Positions 11,544-22,257 of a stretch of DNA of 64,000 nt are shown here, piece by piece. The stretch lies in the NCBI GenBank assembly GCA_032821775.1, contig JAVLRN010000002.1, positions 4,340,001-4,404,000 on the forward strand, written 5' to 3'. The translations under genes were made by a program, and so were the position numbers. How positions within the stretch are numbered: the stretch's first letter is position 1; each line of letters opens with the position of its first letter. Under the pieces are notes generated by a model, which saw only the letters and a list, made by a program, of their open reading frames with translations, was not told the origin of the DNA and did no database searches. The DNA is from Sanguinoderma infundibulare (Eukaryota; Basidiomycota; Agaricomycetes; Polyporales; Polyporaceae).

Positions 11544-12140
11544 ATGCGGTCCGCGACTATCATGTACGCTCTTTTCGCGCTTGCGGTTGGCGGGTGCGGG
11601 GCTCCGGTGTGCACGAGCGACGCGTGAGTGGCCGCTTCCTTCTTCCTGTGGCCCTAGGCTTACGGACGGATGCTCTTGATCTGCAGCGCCCTCTGCGGCC
11701 AGCATCTCGCAGCTCGTGAGGCGTTCCCGCCGCCTCCGCCTGTCTCCCCGTCACCACCCTTCGCAGCTCGCGAGGCGTTCCCTCCACCTCCTCCGAGACT
11801 ACCCCCTCCCCCGTTCGCTGCTCGTGAGGCTCCTCCGCCTACTCCGCTTCCCCTCGCATCTCATGATGCTCTTCCCCCGCCTACCTTCGCGGACCGTGAG
11901 GCGATTGCTCTGCCTCCCCCGAGCCCCCCTCGGCCGCCTCCTCTCTTCGTGGCTAGTGAGGCTCTCCCCCGCCTCCCCTTCCTCCCTACACCATGGTCGG
12001 TGCCCCAGCTAGCAGGGCCCCGGACGCCAGTGCCAGAGGAGCAGCACCGCACCGCCGACGTAGAGGGTCGCCGTAGACGGCTCCAGCAGCTTCTCGACCA
12101 CATATTCTCACGTATCCAGCCGGCGGCCATCAGACGGTAG
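11544..12140 (+). CDS. Small secreted proline-rich repeat protein
   Basis: Exon 1 is 11544-11623 and exon 2 is 11687-12140 (177 aa in frame). The first 22 or so residues form a signal peptide (Met-Arg start, hydrophobic MYALFALAVGG core), followed by a few Cys residues. The body is built of imperfect repeats of about 16-20 residues: a Phe-Ala-x-Arg-Glu-Ala step followed by a run of prolines, repeated at least five times with decay towards the end. The C-terminus is Arg/Gln-rich. Such Pro-rich secreted proteins often sit in fungal cell walls, but the role here is unknown. The repeat unit is also visible in the DNA, so copy number may vary between strains. Confidence 0.7.
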
Positions 12141-13018
12141 TATCGAGCGAGCTGCGTGCAGCGTGGGGTTGCTGCTGCTCTTACCTAGAGTCGAACTGTT
12201 TCAGAAAGAAAACTTGGGGGGAGATCGGCGTCACATTCGTTTAGAGCGGATCAGTCACGGGGGTGTAATGATCTCACGATACATAACTATTACTAATTTA
12301 TGGGTTCAGTGCGTTTTTGCATGACTCGTCGTTTGCTGCGGTCTGGGTCTCACATCTTCCTCGAGCCGAAGTCGGTCTCGGTTCTGTCCTGACTTGCGGT
12401 CGCGGCGTCCTCTAGTCTCCCCATGAGCAGAAGAATCCCTCGGGGTTTGTGCCTTGGCCAATCTTTTCGTGGGCATTCGACCCGGCCTATCGTCGTCGTC
12501 GGCCGGGTGTGGTTAATTGTACGTTGCTGGGACGCACCTGCGGCACGAGGCGCGTGCAGCGTTCCCTCTGCTCTCGCAAGCCTTGCAGCCTGTAATATGT
12601 ATACCTGGCGGCGAGCGGATGTACGATCTCTGTCGGCGGCTTGCGCGGTGGGGACGGGCTCCGGGAGACTCGGAGCCTCAACTCGAGACCGACTCGGAGG
12701 AGGGCGCTGATTCCTCGGACGCGCTCAGTCACAGTCATGTGTCTTACGTCACACGGCATGTCATTCCGTCTGCGGTAATTTTAAAGAATCGTCCACAGTT
12801 GGCAAGCCGGGAATCATCCGGTTCGCATACACGATGGCGATGGCGAGCCAAAAGAGAAGGATTCCGGCAGACAGCGGGTGCACGAGAAGCGATGCACGCT
12901 GAGCAGGGGCCAGGGATGCCAGTGGCCGAGCCTTTCAGTCGTTGTCTACTAATTGAATAGGGATGTACGTACATGTCCTCCCGCTTTGCTCAAGACAGCT
13001 CGAGTACGGTCAAGCTAT
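12141..13018. other. Region without a confident gene
   Basis: An open stretch at 12517-12960 (plus strand) contains a plausible segment (LLSQALQPVICIPGGERMYD) but no start or splice model I trust. It may be one exon of an unknown gene. Confidence 0.25.
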
Positions 13019-13342
13019 CTAGAACTTGGTCATGAGCCCGAGTGCCCACTTCTTGTTAGCCGGCTGGTCGGGCAGATTTTGGTCCACGGCCACGACGTTC
13101 TTGCACGTCACCTTAATGTGCCGCGGCCAGTCTTACCCGCTGACACCGAGCGCTCCCACATCGGCCAAGCACGATTCCAAGACCCATCAGCCGCTGTTCC
13201 CCGCGCGATGACATGCCTGGCTGACGGATCGCCGCCGGACGCACCTGCAGTACCGCGTCAGCTTGCATCTCTGGCACTTCTTCATCCGCCCCTTCGTGCT
13301 CTTGTCCGTCTCGCACTTTGCGCACGACGCCGCAAGGGCATG
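13019..13342 (-). pseudogene. MYND zinc finger relic
   Basis: After a possible acceptor at 13343, the minus strand reads ALAASCAKCETDKSTKG, then MKKCQRCKLTRYC, a clear first half of a MYND finger. After about 110 bp the second half follows in another frame: a Cys-Gln-Arg step, then DWPRHIKVTCKN, ending at the stop at 13019-13021. The CQR and DWPRH parts are one base out of frame, and the frame of the second half has a TAA just before it. No upstream exons were found. Best read as a broken copy of a MYND gene; an undetected splice could rescue part of it. Confidence 0.6.
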
Positions 13343-13863
13343 CTAGAGATATAACGGGTGAAACGGTTATGGCGGGAGTAGCTTGGCAAGACCTTATAAG
13401 AACACCGCACCGAAGGCGGGAAGCAATCCTGCCAGGTGACAAGCTGGAGGAATGGTGACGTCCGTCGCCGAGGAACATCAACGTCTGCCTTCGTGCAGAA
13501 GCGAGCGAGACACCCCGTTCGCCGAAAATGGTAACGCTAACCTTTTGCCAGACAGCAGCAGAAAGAGCAAACGGCGTTGCTAGACGACTTGAAGATGTTG
13601 CTCGGCACGCTCAGGGGACGACAAGACGCCAGGACTGAGAAGAATAAGGGACAACCCTAGTGTTGCGAAGGAGTTTGAGTTCCTAGTAGAGGTGAAGCAG
13701 AAGGACGGCACAGAGCATCGAAAGGCGGTCAAGGACCTTGTTGTCCAGGGCGTCCCATGTGAGATATCAGAAACACAAAAACAACACGGGCAAACCGCAA
13801 ATGCACACGCCGACCGTGGCGTTGCAGACCGGAATCGATCGTTGAACGTGAATCGGCGCGAAC
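13343..13863. other. Intergenic, nothing recognised
   Basis: Between the MYND relic and the 3' end of KTI12. No coherent exon seen. Confidence 0.3.
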
Positions 13864-14992
13864 CTACGGCTTGAGACTACCCTCGATGTACAGCGCGAAC
13901 TTGTCTGCTACGCTCTCTTCGCTCCAGTCCACCGCGCCCTTCTCCGTCGTCCCGAGCGTGATCGCCTTCTTGTGCACCGTCACGAACTGGCGTTTCAGCC
14001 GCTGAAGCTCGGAAAGCGCGACGTTGCGCGCAGGCAGGTCGATTTTCGGTTTGCACGTCTCAGAGAGCGAGAGCGTGATTGGGCCCTCACTGGGAAAGCC
14101 ACCTGAGGCGGCTTGTTCGAACATGATCGCCGCCACCATCGCAGTGCTGGTGTGCTCTAACGTCCGGAGCGCGTCGGTGGGGGCTTTGGGAACCTGCCAA
14201 GTAACATGTCAGACGTGGGCTGAGGTGGTACCGAATACGCGTTACCGCTTGAGTCCCCGCGTTTGGGGGTTTCACGTTGCCCTCGGTAACGGCCTTCCAG
14301 ATGTCGTCGATCGGCACGTCCTCGTCTAGCCAAGGGACGGTAAAGAGGGGAGAATCCCATCGGACCATGGACGACGGCTCTTCGTAGCGCGTCAGCAAGT
14401 TGTCTAGACTGCGGACACGTACGTGAGTTTCCATGTACAGAATCCTCAGGGACGATGGACAGCTCACGTCTCGGGCGCGTAAGCACGTCCATCTTCTCGG
14501 GAGGTGTTCCATTCTTTAGATTGGTCCTGTGTCGCCACGACAAAGACCTAGGTAACTCATATCAGGGTTGGCGCTGCTGGAATTGGATTGAGAGATGGTG
14601 TGACTCACCGTGCACACCCTAAGTTTGTGCTCCCTGGCGGCACAGTACATCTGGTATCGGAAGCCCTTGATGTAGTTCATCGAGTCGACAATCAGAATAG
14701 TATCTTGTCCCATCTGCCGCTGCACTGCGGTGAACAGAGCACTCCTTGCAGCCTTTTCCGCTCGTCCATCTTCGGGATTGTCAGTTCAGCATTGAGCTGT
14801 GGGTTCAAGTGCTTGCTCACCGCTGTAAACACTTCGGGGAAGGTTCAACACGTCATCAGATACGACGACAACTTTCAGTGGCGGACCTTGGTAACAAGGA
14901 TCTTGCAATCGAGCCTCCAGATGCGCTCGCAACTGTTCCACGCGCGTTGATTTTCCCGAGGAAGGGAAACCTGTGATGGGGACGAAAGCCAT
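13864..14992 (-). CDS. KTI12: KTI12, Elongator-associated P-loop protein
   Basis: P-loop ATPase that works with the Elongator complex in wobble-uridine tRNA modification. Exons 14992-14821, 14769-14609, 14547-14468, 14408-14246 and 14193-13864 sum to 906 nt (301 aa), the usual length for the family. The N-terminus has the Walker A GFPSSGKST at residues 6-14. The family signature DSMNYIKGFRYQMYC follows in exon 2, then VFVVATQDQSKEWN and YEEPSSMVRWDSPLF in exons 3-4. I chose the ATG at 14992 rather than the in-frame ATG at 15007 because KTI12 proteins start a few residues before the P-loop. No lesions seen. Confidence 0.95.
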
Positions 14993-15737
14993 AAGGGCCC
15001 AGGGCAAGCCAGCAGATGGTGGTTCGAGAACAAGATATATTGATTGGCCTTCTACTTAAACGTTAAACTACTACCCCTCAGACCAATAGGTCGTCACTGG
15101 GAGATGGGGTTTTCCAAAAATTGCTGGAAGCCGAAGCTAACAGACGGGTTCGGATGTGTAATTTGCAATCAGCAAAAGACTGTGCCTCGGTAAAGACCTC
15201 ACTGGCGACAGTACGTGCCCGAGCACAAGAATGGGGACCACACATGTTGCGGGGCAGCCTTATATACGGTTCCCGCCAGTGCGCACGGACCAGGTGACGG
15301 ATGAATCGGCCCGCGGGTTCGTTAGCCTGACTAGTGCATTGCTGGCGCGCTGCCTGCAACCTCCCGCGAAGCGTTTGTCTGTTGCAGCGGAATAGAGGCT
15401 CGATGGCCGCAGAATAATGGCAACGAAGCTTAAGGAATAATGTATCTCCCCGCAGGGAACATAGAACACAGAACAATGGAGTATTTCGCGCGCACTCTGG
15501 TCGCACTTACCATACTCCCAAATGTCTGGACTGGCCGAGTGGCCACATCGCTTCTTGAATCGTCCGCCAAACCCTTATGCGTAATGGTGTTTTCAGTTTT
15601 TGAATTTGCGTAGTAAGATGAACACGGGATAATACAACGCAATACGTGAGGAGGGCGTACAGAGATGCAATGCGGGGGGAGGACGAAAGCACCAAAGCGA
15701 CATGAGTAGAGACATAACAAACGGAAGGCAGGAAAAA
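14993..15737. other. KTI12 promoter and RPP1 3' region
   Basis: No coding exon recognised. Both flanking genes are on the minus strand, so this holds the KTI12 upstream region; a TATATA lies near 15262-15267. Confidence 0.35.
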
Positions 15738-16335
15738 TCAGTCGAAGAGACCGAAGCCCTGCACACACGACACAAAGTCAGCATTGCCCTCCACCATCGC
15801 GCACAAAGAACAAAGTCACGCACCATGTCGTCGTCTGACTCCTCCTTCTCCTCCTCCTTCTTCTCCTCCTCCTTCGGTGCCTCGGCCGCAGCGCCGCCAG
15901 CAGCCGCGCCGCCCGCCGCTGGTGCAGCCGCAGGGCCGGCACCGCCAGCACCGACGTTCGAGAGGAGCTCCTTCACGTTCTTGCCCTCGAGAGCTTTTGC
16001 GAGGAGGCTCGCCCAGATGGGCTCGAGCTCGACGTCCGCCGCGTTGGTCAGCGCGAGGATCTTGTCGGACTGCACGAGTACGGATCAGGATTGCGGTTTC
16101 GGTGAAGGGAATTGGGGAAGAAACTGACGGTAATTTCAATGCCATCGTCCGCGAGGATGAGGGCGGCGTAGGTAGCGGCGAGTTCGACGGAGGCCTAAAA
16201 TCAAGGATGTCAGTCTTCCGTTGATTTAGCTACATCCAGAGCCATTGCGTCCAATCCAGCGACTCTATACCCTCCATCTGGCGCAACAACGGCAGCCACA
16301 CATAAACCAGGGTATGCAGAGACAGAACTAACCAT
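15738..16335 (-). CDS. RPP1: 60S acidic ribosomal protein P1
   Basis: P1 stalk protein of the large ribosomal subunit, which recruits elongation factors. Exons 16335-16333 (the ATG alone), 16194-16132, 16069-15824 and 15758-15738 give 110 aa, the normal size. The order is typical: an N-terminal helical domain ([20 protein letters not shown], then [20 protein letters not shown]), an Ala/Gly/Pro hinge, a Lys/Glu run and the conserved SDDDMGFGLFD tail. The intron before the last exon splits the tail after DDDM, and the first intron follows the start codon directly. All splice sites are GT-AG. Assignment to P1 rather than P2 rests on the [15 protein letters not shown] start. Confidence 0.95.
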
Positions 16336-16715
16336 TGCGATAGGTTTGGGGGGCCGGAAAGGACGAGTTTGAGGCGATGGACGGTGGATGAGGGGCTCCT
16401 ATGAAGCTTTTCCAGACGCTGAGCGGTTCCGCTCCACGTGGCACCACATTCCCCAATATGGCACATTAGACGCGCGCCTTCCGCGGTTCCGCTCATCCTC
16501 ACTGTTTCTGACAAGTTCTGACACGTCTCCCGAGTTCACATAGGCACCTCGAGAAGGAACCAGGGGCCAAAATAACATCGGCATCGCGACACAGGTACAT
16601 ATTACATACTCCAAATGTTCCTAATACATACAGCATTACTACAACAAAAGACAGAGTCAGCCACTATATCACGGGGAAACATAATGTCCAAAAGGTACTT
16701 GCCGTCATCAACCAT
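16336..16715. promoter_or_regulatory. RPP1 upstream region
   Basis: Short region between two minus-strand genes. It holds a CACGTG palindrome at about 16434 and pyrimidine-rich tracts near the RPP1 start. No gene seen. Confidence 0.35.
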
Positions 16716-18218
16716 CTACTGACCAAATACCGGGCTCATGCCCTTCTCAACCTTCTCTATACGGCCATCGTGCCACTTGATAGTGACGCTGCCGTCCTGG
16801 TTCCCGAAGTACGCAGCCTTCGCCATGTCGCAGAAGAGGCCGACCTCAACGATGCCAGTGAGCATCTTGATGCGAGTCAGGAGCTGAAAGCCGTGTCGGT
16901 TGGTTTCACGTCCCAGAACTGTCAGAAAGGAGTGGCACGCACCGTGTACGGGTCCTTCATGATGTCCTCCGGGAACGGCGCGTCGATGATGAAGTTGCCG
17001 TTGTCCGAGACAACCGGGCCGGCTTTTGCCTTCGCCATGCGGAGCTTTGGGTTGGGGGAACCGATGAGGCGCAGGTTTTGCAGGATCTTCGTGTACGCAA
17101 AGGGCACGACTTCGATGGGAATACCTTGCGGGAACTGTTCAAGCAGCAGGGATGAGCGTCCGCTCTATGGCCGACGATGACGGAACTCACGGTCGTTCCC
17201 AGCACGGTGGAGTTTTTGCGATAGTCGGCAACGAGCACGAAACTGATGGCAGCGCATGTGAGACTGAATGTGCACTAGCATGAACGTGGACGTACGTGTC
17301 GGCCGCCTCTGCGAGCACCTTCTCACGGAGGTGGCATCCGCCTCCGCCCTTGATGCAGTTCAGGTTGTGGTCGACCCTAACGACCTTCCCTCAGCGAACG
17401 GTTCAAACGACACCATCCTCACCACTCACTCGTCTGCACCGTCAATGGTTACATCGATGTCCGGGTACTGGTCGACATCTCCCAGGAGAAGACCAGAGTT
17501 TACGATCAGCTCTTTGGACTGAAATCCTGTTATATACGTCCTCTGTCAGGGATGGATTCTCGAATCGCACAGCAGTTGCAGCAGCATACCCGTAGGGATG
17601 AAGACACGATCCTTGTTGACCTCCTTCCCCTGCGCGACAATGCGCTCGACGACATAGGGGACGGTCGAGCCTGAGTAATACGAGCGGTCAACACAAAATC
17701 GTACCATGGATTTACAAAGCGCCTTACCAGAACCGATGCCAATGACCTTGGTCACGCAGACAGCGCTGAGCACGAAAAAAGCAGCTATGAGAGTAGTTGC
17801 GACGTACCTTGTGTTCAGCGAGGATGTGCCTGTCCACGGCAGTCCAGGCCGCCAACTGCTTTGCCGCTTCGACAACCGATGCCGGATTGGGCGCTATTCG
17901 CACACATTCGCGGGATCAGAGTCAATGATGTCAGGGGTCGCAGGGTCGCAGGAAGACGAAGATAATGCATACCTTTGGGAGGAGCAGTCGATGCAGACTG
18001 GCTGCCTCGTCGTGGCGAAGGATACGCTCCGTCCCTCGGAGTGCTGGAGCCCAGTGAATGCATAGAGGGCAAAGGATTCGGGGCAAGGGGGCCAAGCATG
18101 AGCGACGTGTCCGCAAGCAGGAGAGGGGGATTTGAGGGGGGATAGTTGTCGTGGATTACAGAGCAAGGCAGGCGACTTACGAGAGGTTGGGGCTTAGCAG
18201 CGCTGGCGGGATCGGCAT
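16716..18218 (-). CDS. RKI1: Ribose-5-phosphate isomerase A
   Basis: Interconverts ribose-5-phosphate and ribulose-5-phosphate in the non-oxidative pentose phosphate pathway. Ten exons: 18218-18181, 18043-17973, 17893-17808, 17746-17728, 17670-17590, 17526-17430, 17376-17296, 17242-17191, 17134-16943 and 16883-16716, 885 nt in frame (294 aa). Family landmarks are the VIGIGSGST phosphate loop, [20 protein letters not shown] and [21 protein letters not shown]. The fourth exon is only 19 nt and encodes the heart of the GSGST loop. The start is the least certain part: the frame is open further upstream to an ATG at 18386, and the second exon could also begin slightly later at another AG. Confidence 0.93.
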
Positions 18219-18560
18219 GTTGAATGTTGTCCTCGGAGACGCTGTCGTCGAGAACTGGAATGCGGAGCGCCGCTGATGTTGACCGATAAAATATCCAGAG
18301 GGAGGGCCGATGCTGCGACGGAGGAGGTTCTGGTTGAGACGAACGTGGGCGATGAGCATATGTAAAGGAGGCTCGTCGTCACTCACTGGTAACCCGTAGT
18401 TGCCGTTCCGGAGCCGGCCAACAGCCTGGGACCATCGTCCCCCACGGCGTCAGCCGGCCTTGTCCCTTTCCTTGTGCCCACCCCTCCCTCTACTCATCTG
18501 TTGGCGGTCGCCGTGTGCATCCCTGGGAAGAGGCTCCGACCGGATTGCTGGGCATAGGAG

Positions 18561-18924
18561 ATGAAGGCCATAAGAGGTGCGACATGCGAAAATCTGCCGG
18601 ACGACGCCGCTTATGGCTGCTTCTCGCCCAGGCGTGCTTCTCACCTGGTCAGTAGGACGAGGTTCTTGTCCTCTTCCGGTCATCCAGCGGCTGTCTAATC
18701 TGCTCCACAGCGATTCTGCCGTCAAGCAGATACTGCTGACGATGAACGAGAAGGAGAGCTTCGTTATTGAGGATCTGGACGAGCACCACGTTGTGATCAA
18801 GGCTGACGAGGAGTATCGGGTGAGGCGAGACCTCGAGGCCGAGGTGAGTCAACCTATCTTCGAATGTCTCACTGGAGTACTGAGGTGGTCCTAGCTGGAG
18901 AAGAACACCTACAGTTTGGAGTGA
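18561..18924 (+). CDS. TFB5: TFIIH subunit TFB5 (TTDA homologue)
   Basis: Smallest subunit of TFIIH, which binds and stabilises the p52 subunit and is needed for nucleotide excision repair. Exons 18561-18576, 18632-18647, 18711-18843 and 18895-18924 give 64 aa. The protein reads MKAIRGVLLTC, DSAVKQILLTMNEKESFVIEDL, DEHHVVIKADEEYRVR and ends LEKNTYSLE, close to the family throughout and of normal length. Two of the four exons are 16 nt each, so standard gene finders may miss the start. It lies about 340 bp downstream of, and divergent from, RKI1, so the two may share a promoter region. Confidence 0.93.
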
Positions 18925-20592
18925 AGGCGAGCCCATGTACTTCTCAAGTGGTGTCCTCTTTTGTGCCACGACTGTACAATGTACATAACCGCACTTGCCC
19001 AATGACAACATCAGCTACTCGTCGCTACCCTTCGCTCTCCTCCGGATAAGATGAATTTGAAATCTTTGGCTAACGGTACGATGATCTCAGACCCATTTCT
19101 TGTACTACTGGTAAGTGCTTTTTAAACCGTGCATGCTCAGTCACGACGGTTCCGAAGGCATCGCTTTGATACCATTCCAGTTCCCTGGACAGGCTCTGGA
19201 AGACCTCAAGATTTTCAAGCCACTAATCCTCCTCGTGTGCCCCGGCAGAGTCCCGCTAGCCCTCTCTCGCTCATCAAGGAAACTCCCTCTACACCGAGCT
19301 GCGCTGCTCGACCTCTTGGATTGGTACCTTAGCACTCCACACCAACGCTAAAGGACTTTCAACAGCCGCTTGGGCGCGCCGGACGCACGGGGATGCAAAA
19401 CTTTGGACGGCCTTGCAGCCTTGGTCGTTCATCAAGACATACATCACTGCAACGGGAAGGAGAAGAACCGCCTGCCTTTGAACGACGAGGCTGCCGCCAT
19501 GGAGGAGGCTCTGCGCACGGACGGGAGGAAGATCAACCACCCTCGCGATCAGGTCGCTGGGGAGCGGAGCCAGCGATGACGCCATGGCCATTGTCACGCG
19601 GCCGCCAGACACGGGAGACACACAAACCTCTGGTTTCTCTGAACGGCGGGCTTCTCATCAACGCCTTCAGCTTCTCCTGTCTCCACGTCTACAGAGGGCG
19701 TCGGGATCGCAATCTCCTCGTGCTAACAAGGTGCACCACTACAGCGTCGCGACCTATGCCCCGTGGACTCGCAAGTGCCGAATGTCCGCTTTTCCCACTC
19801 ATGCTCGCCCGCGCCCTCTATCTTGTCATCAAACCGACACGTTGTGGCCGGACAGCCTACTCTCTCACATTGGGATAGTACAAGATGCGAAGGTGCGCCT
19901 TATACATCGCCGTCCCAGAGTGGATATGTGAGGGAGAAAATCGACGGAAGATCGGACTGCCTCGATCCGACGTACGGCTTGTCCCGTACCCATCTGTTCT
20001 GCAGTCGCAACCCCACCACAGAAAACACTGAGGTGCGAGTATAGAGCAGATGGTAACGAGACGACCTGCGGCACCCGGAGACACTACGGTTCCTTCCTTC
20101 GACCCCGGATACCAGGGGAGCACAACGCCATTGATGTCGATGCCCAAGGACGAGAGGCAATCCGACAGGACGCTCGGAGCGCCAGAGAAAGGATGATGGA
20201 GGGTTCCCAACGCGGGAAGTGCCTGCGATATGTCCACGACGCTACGAAATAGACCGTGGACGCAAGTCGTGACTGACCTTCGATGTCAGCGCCATGAAGC
20301 GGCGACCGGATTCTTCCCCACAAAGTCTTCCATTTTGCGTGTGAACTGCACCCGCGACGCTCCAGAAGCCATCCGTTGCGCGGCCTTGGTTTGATTCATT
20401 CTACCTTGGAAGTGCAACGGATTCCAGAACTGCGATAGCGAGGGTACGGTGCCATACCATGCGCAAACCTTGAGTTCTGCTGACGGTGCCGGGTTCAAAA
20501 AACTCAGGAACATGCTAACCGAGCTTGTTTGCTTGAGTGTACGAAGTCGTTCAGGAAGTCTGTTCTGCGGTCTGGCGCGCTGACCTGGACAG
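18925..20592. other. Region with unresolved coding potential
   Basis: The plus strand from about 19080 to 19930 has Ser/Pro/Arg-rich open stretches (for example around VPRQSPASPLSLIKETP near 19240 and DTQTSGFSERRASHQRL near 19600), as in disordered parts of regulatory proteins. No splice chain gave one coherent protein. From 19930 to 20590 nothing is recognised. Confidence 0.25.
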
Positions 20593-20844
20593 ATGACAGA
20601 ACGTTCAGCTCCAGTCGCCGTACTCAAGCACCCCGCGGCTGAAACACCACCTTCTCCAGTTGACGTTATGGAATACGTGCGAGTGCCGTGGCAGTCGTGG
20701 ATCCTGGGAACCAGGAGCATTGAGCTATACCAGGGGTCCTCCAAAGCGGAGAATATGTGGCCGACATACGTATCGGACCTCGACAGTGTGTCAGGTCCTC
20801 CCCCGCCCAACCGCACTGCGGTTAGACGAACGAATAGTCTTTAA
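20593..20844 (+). CDS. Small hypothetical ORF
   Basis: An 83-codon open frame from ATG to stop with a mixed, protein-like composition (MEYVRVPWQSWILGTRSIEL). A longer minus-strand frame (20816-20286) overlaps it, and only one can be real. I cannot identify either. Confidence 0.25.
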   Translation: MTERSAPVAVLKHPAAETPPSPVDVMEYVRVPWQSWILGTRSIELYQGSSKAENMWPTYVSDLDSVSGPPPPNRTAVRRTNSL

Positions 20845-20917
20845 CAACGGAACCTCCGGCGGCGGCATCGAGTGGCGGGGGAATGCACGTGGACGAGAAA
20901 AGGGCGCGAGTGGAGGG

Positions 20918-21292
20918 TCAGCGCGAAGAGATTGAGACAGCTAACTGCAGTCGGGCGCAGTCGTCGAATGGCCGGACCCTCCACCGGGACTGCTGGACCT
21001 CCCAAAGCTTCCTCTCAAAGTAAGTGAAGTCCAGTGACCAGTCACATCTCGCACATGGATAGAGGTTAAATAGGTTTCCAGCTGACCTTATCTCATTCGA
21101 TTCTTCTCTCGTCACAAGCGGACCCTCGGAAGTCACGTCTTCCACTATCGTTCCGGACGCTTTCTCGGGCATGTTGCTCTGTTCCGAAGGCGGTCTCGCA
21201 ACGAGCACCTCTACGGGCATGTGGCTTCCAACCACTAGCTCCCACACGAACCGTCGACAGACCCCGCGGTTTGACGCTTCTTCGACCGACAT
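20918..21292 (-). CDS. Hypothetical ORF crossing the outer edge of the left arm
   Basis: A 124-codon frame starting MSVEEASNRG. Its first 18 or so codons are also present at 49247 (plus strand), after which the two sequences become unrelated. The outer boundary of the inverted repeat therefore lies in this frame at about 21237. Function unknown; the frame may be fortuitous. Confidence 0.3.
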   Translation of the reverse strand: MSVEEASNRGVCRRFVWELVVGSHMPVEVLVARPPSEQSNMPEKASGTIVEDVTSEGPLVTREESNEIRSAGNLFNLYPCARCDWSLDFTYFERKLWEVQQSRWRVRPFDDCARLQLAVSISSR

Positions 21293-21303
21293 GATTCAGA
21301 AGT

Positions 21304-22257
21304 TCAGGTCGTGCGCGGGTCATCCCGTTCCCGGACGATGGGGGGGGGGCAGGATAAGGCCACATGAAATCTACAGCTCTGGTAATATACCACACCTCTG
21401 TCCGGACAGCCAACGGAAGTGCTCTCGCTCTCAGACTCGGACTCGGACTCGGACTGGGGGTTGTCCCACAGCTCGCGCGCCGGCGCCCCGACGTCGTGCA
21501 GGAACTCGAAGGCTAGGGCGTTTTCGCCGAGCACGAACGGCTCATCCTTATCGTCGAGGTCCGCAACCTGGCAAGCCAGAAATGAGCCCCTGCGGTATGT
21601 CGGCGACGTCACGCTCTCCAGCGCGGCCCGCGATCGTGCCCAATCTGCTCGCGGACCTGCTTCTGGCTTCTTGGTGCCGCGGTAGGAGAACGTGGAGGCG
21701 GGGCGCGCGTAGTTCACTTGTTCGGTTCTGGTATCAGGTGGGTGGACGATGTGGACGGTGACGCCCGAGGTTGTTCATGAGGACCGCAGAGGTAGTTAAG
21801 AAGCGACAGGGGCTGACCTGGATGACGAAATGGCCGATCGAGATGGAGACGCCGTGGAATCCGTGGAGAGAGCGATCGGCGCGGCGTAATAATACGGATC
21901 CACCGCGGGGGAGCACAAGAGACCGGGTAGGGGTGCTTGTGGGTCCACAGATCAGGATCTGGGTGGTTGGGGGTAGGAGGAAGAGCCACGGAGAGTCGAG
22001 ACTCCAACGCCGGCGGTCCGTCTACATCGATTTCAGCGAGTTGGGCACCAAAGATAGAGCTCAAGCTCACCTGAAAGGATAAAGCACGCAAAACGTGCGT
22101 CCACACTCACACAACGCATCAGCCTGTTGGACAAGACATACACCTGCGGGTCCACATCCGACGACGCACTGGCCGCTCTCTCCATTCCGATCACGTTGAT
22201 CGCCCTAGGTCTGTGTGTCGTCCACTGCCTTCCATCACGGCGTACGCGTTGTAACAT
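21304..22257 (-). pseudogene. Decayed gene of unknown family, left copy
   Basis: Pieces of a coherent protein lie in different frames. One contains RSLHGFHGVSISIGHFVIQ and runs to ...VLMNNLG. The next, beginning VTVHIVHPPDTRTEQVNYAR and continuing to the stop at 21304, is one base out of frame with it. The last frame is long and well kept (TFSYRGTKKPEAGPRADW, then DEPFVLGENALAFEFL, then a Ser-Glu repeat). The extra base after the Asn-Leu-Gly codons is present in both arms, so it predates the duplication or was copied between arms. A start may lie near 22170. Without transcripts I cannot exclude an unusual splice. Confidence 0.5.

Noticed and set aside
15515..15560. GGCCGAGTGGCC-type stretch resembling a tRNA D-arm
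   Set aside because: No T-arm or acceptor stem at the right distance.
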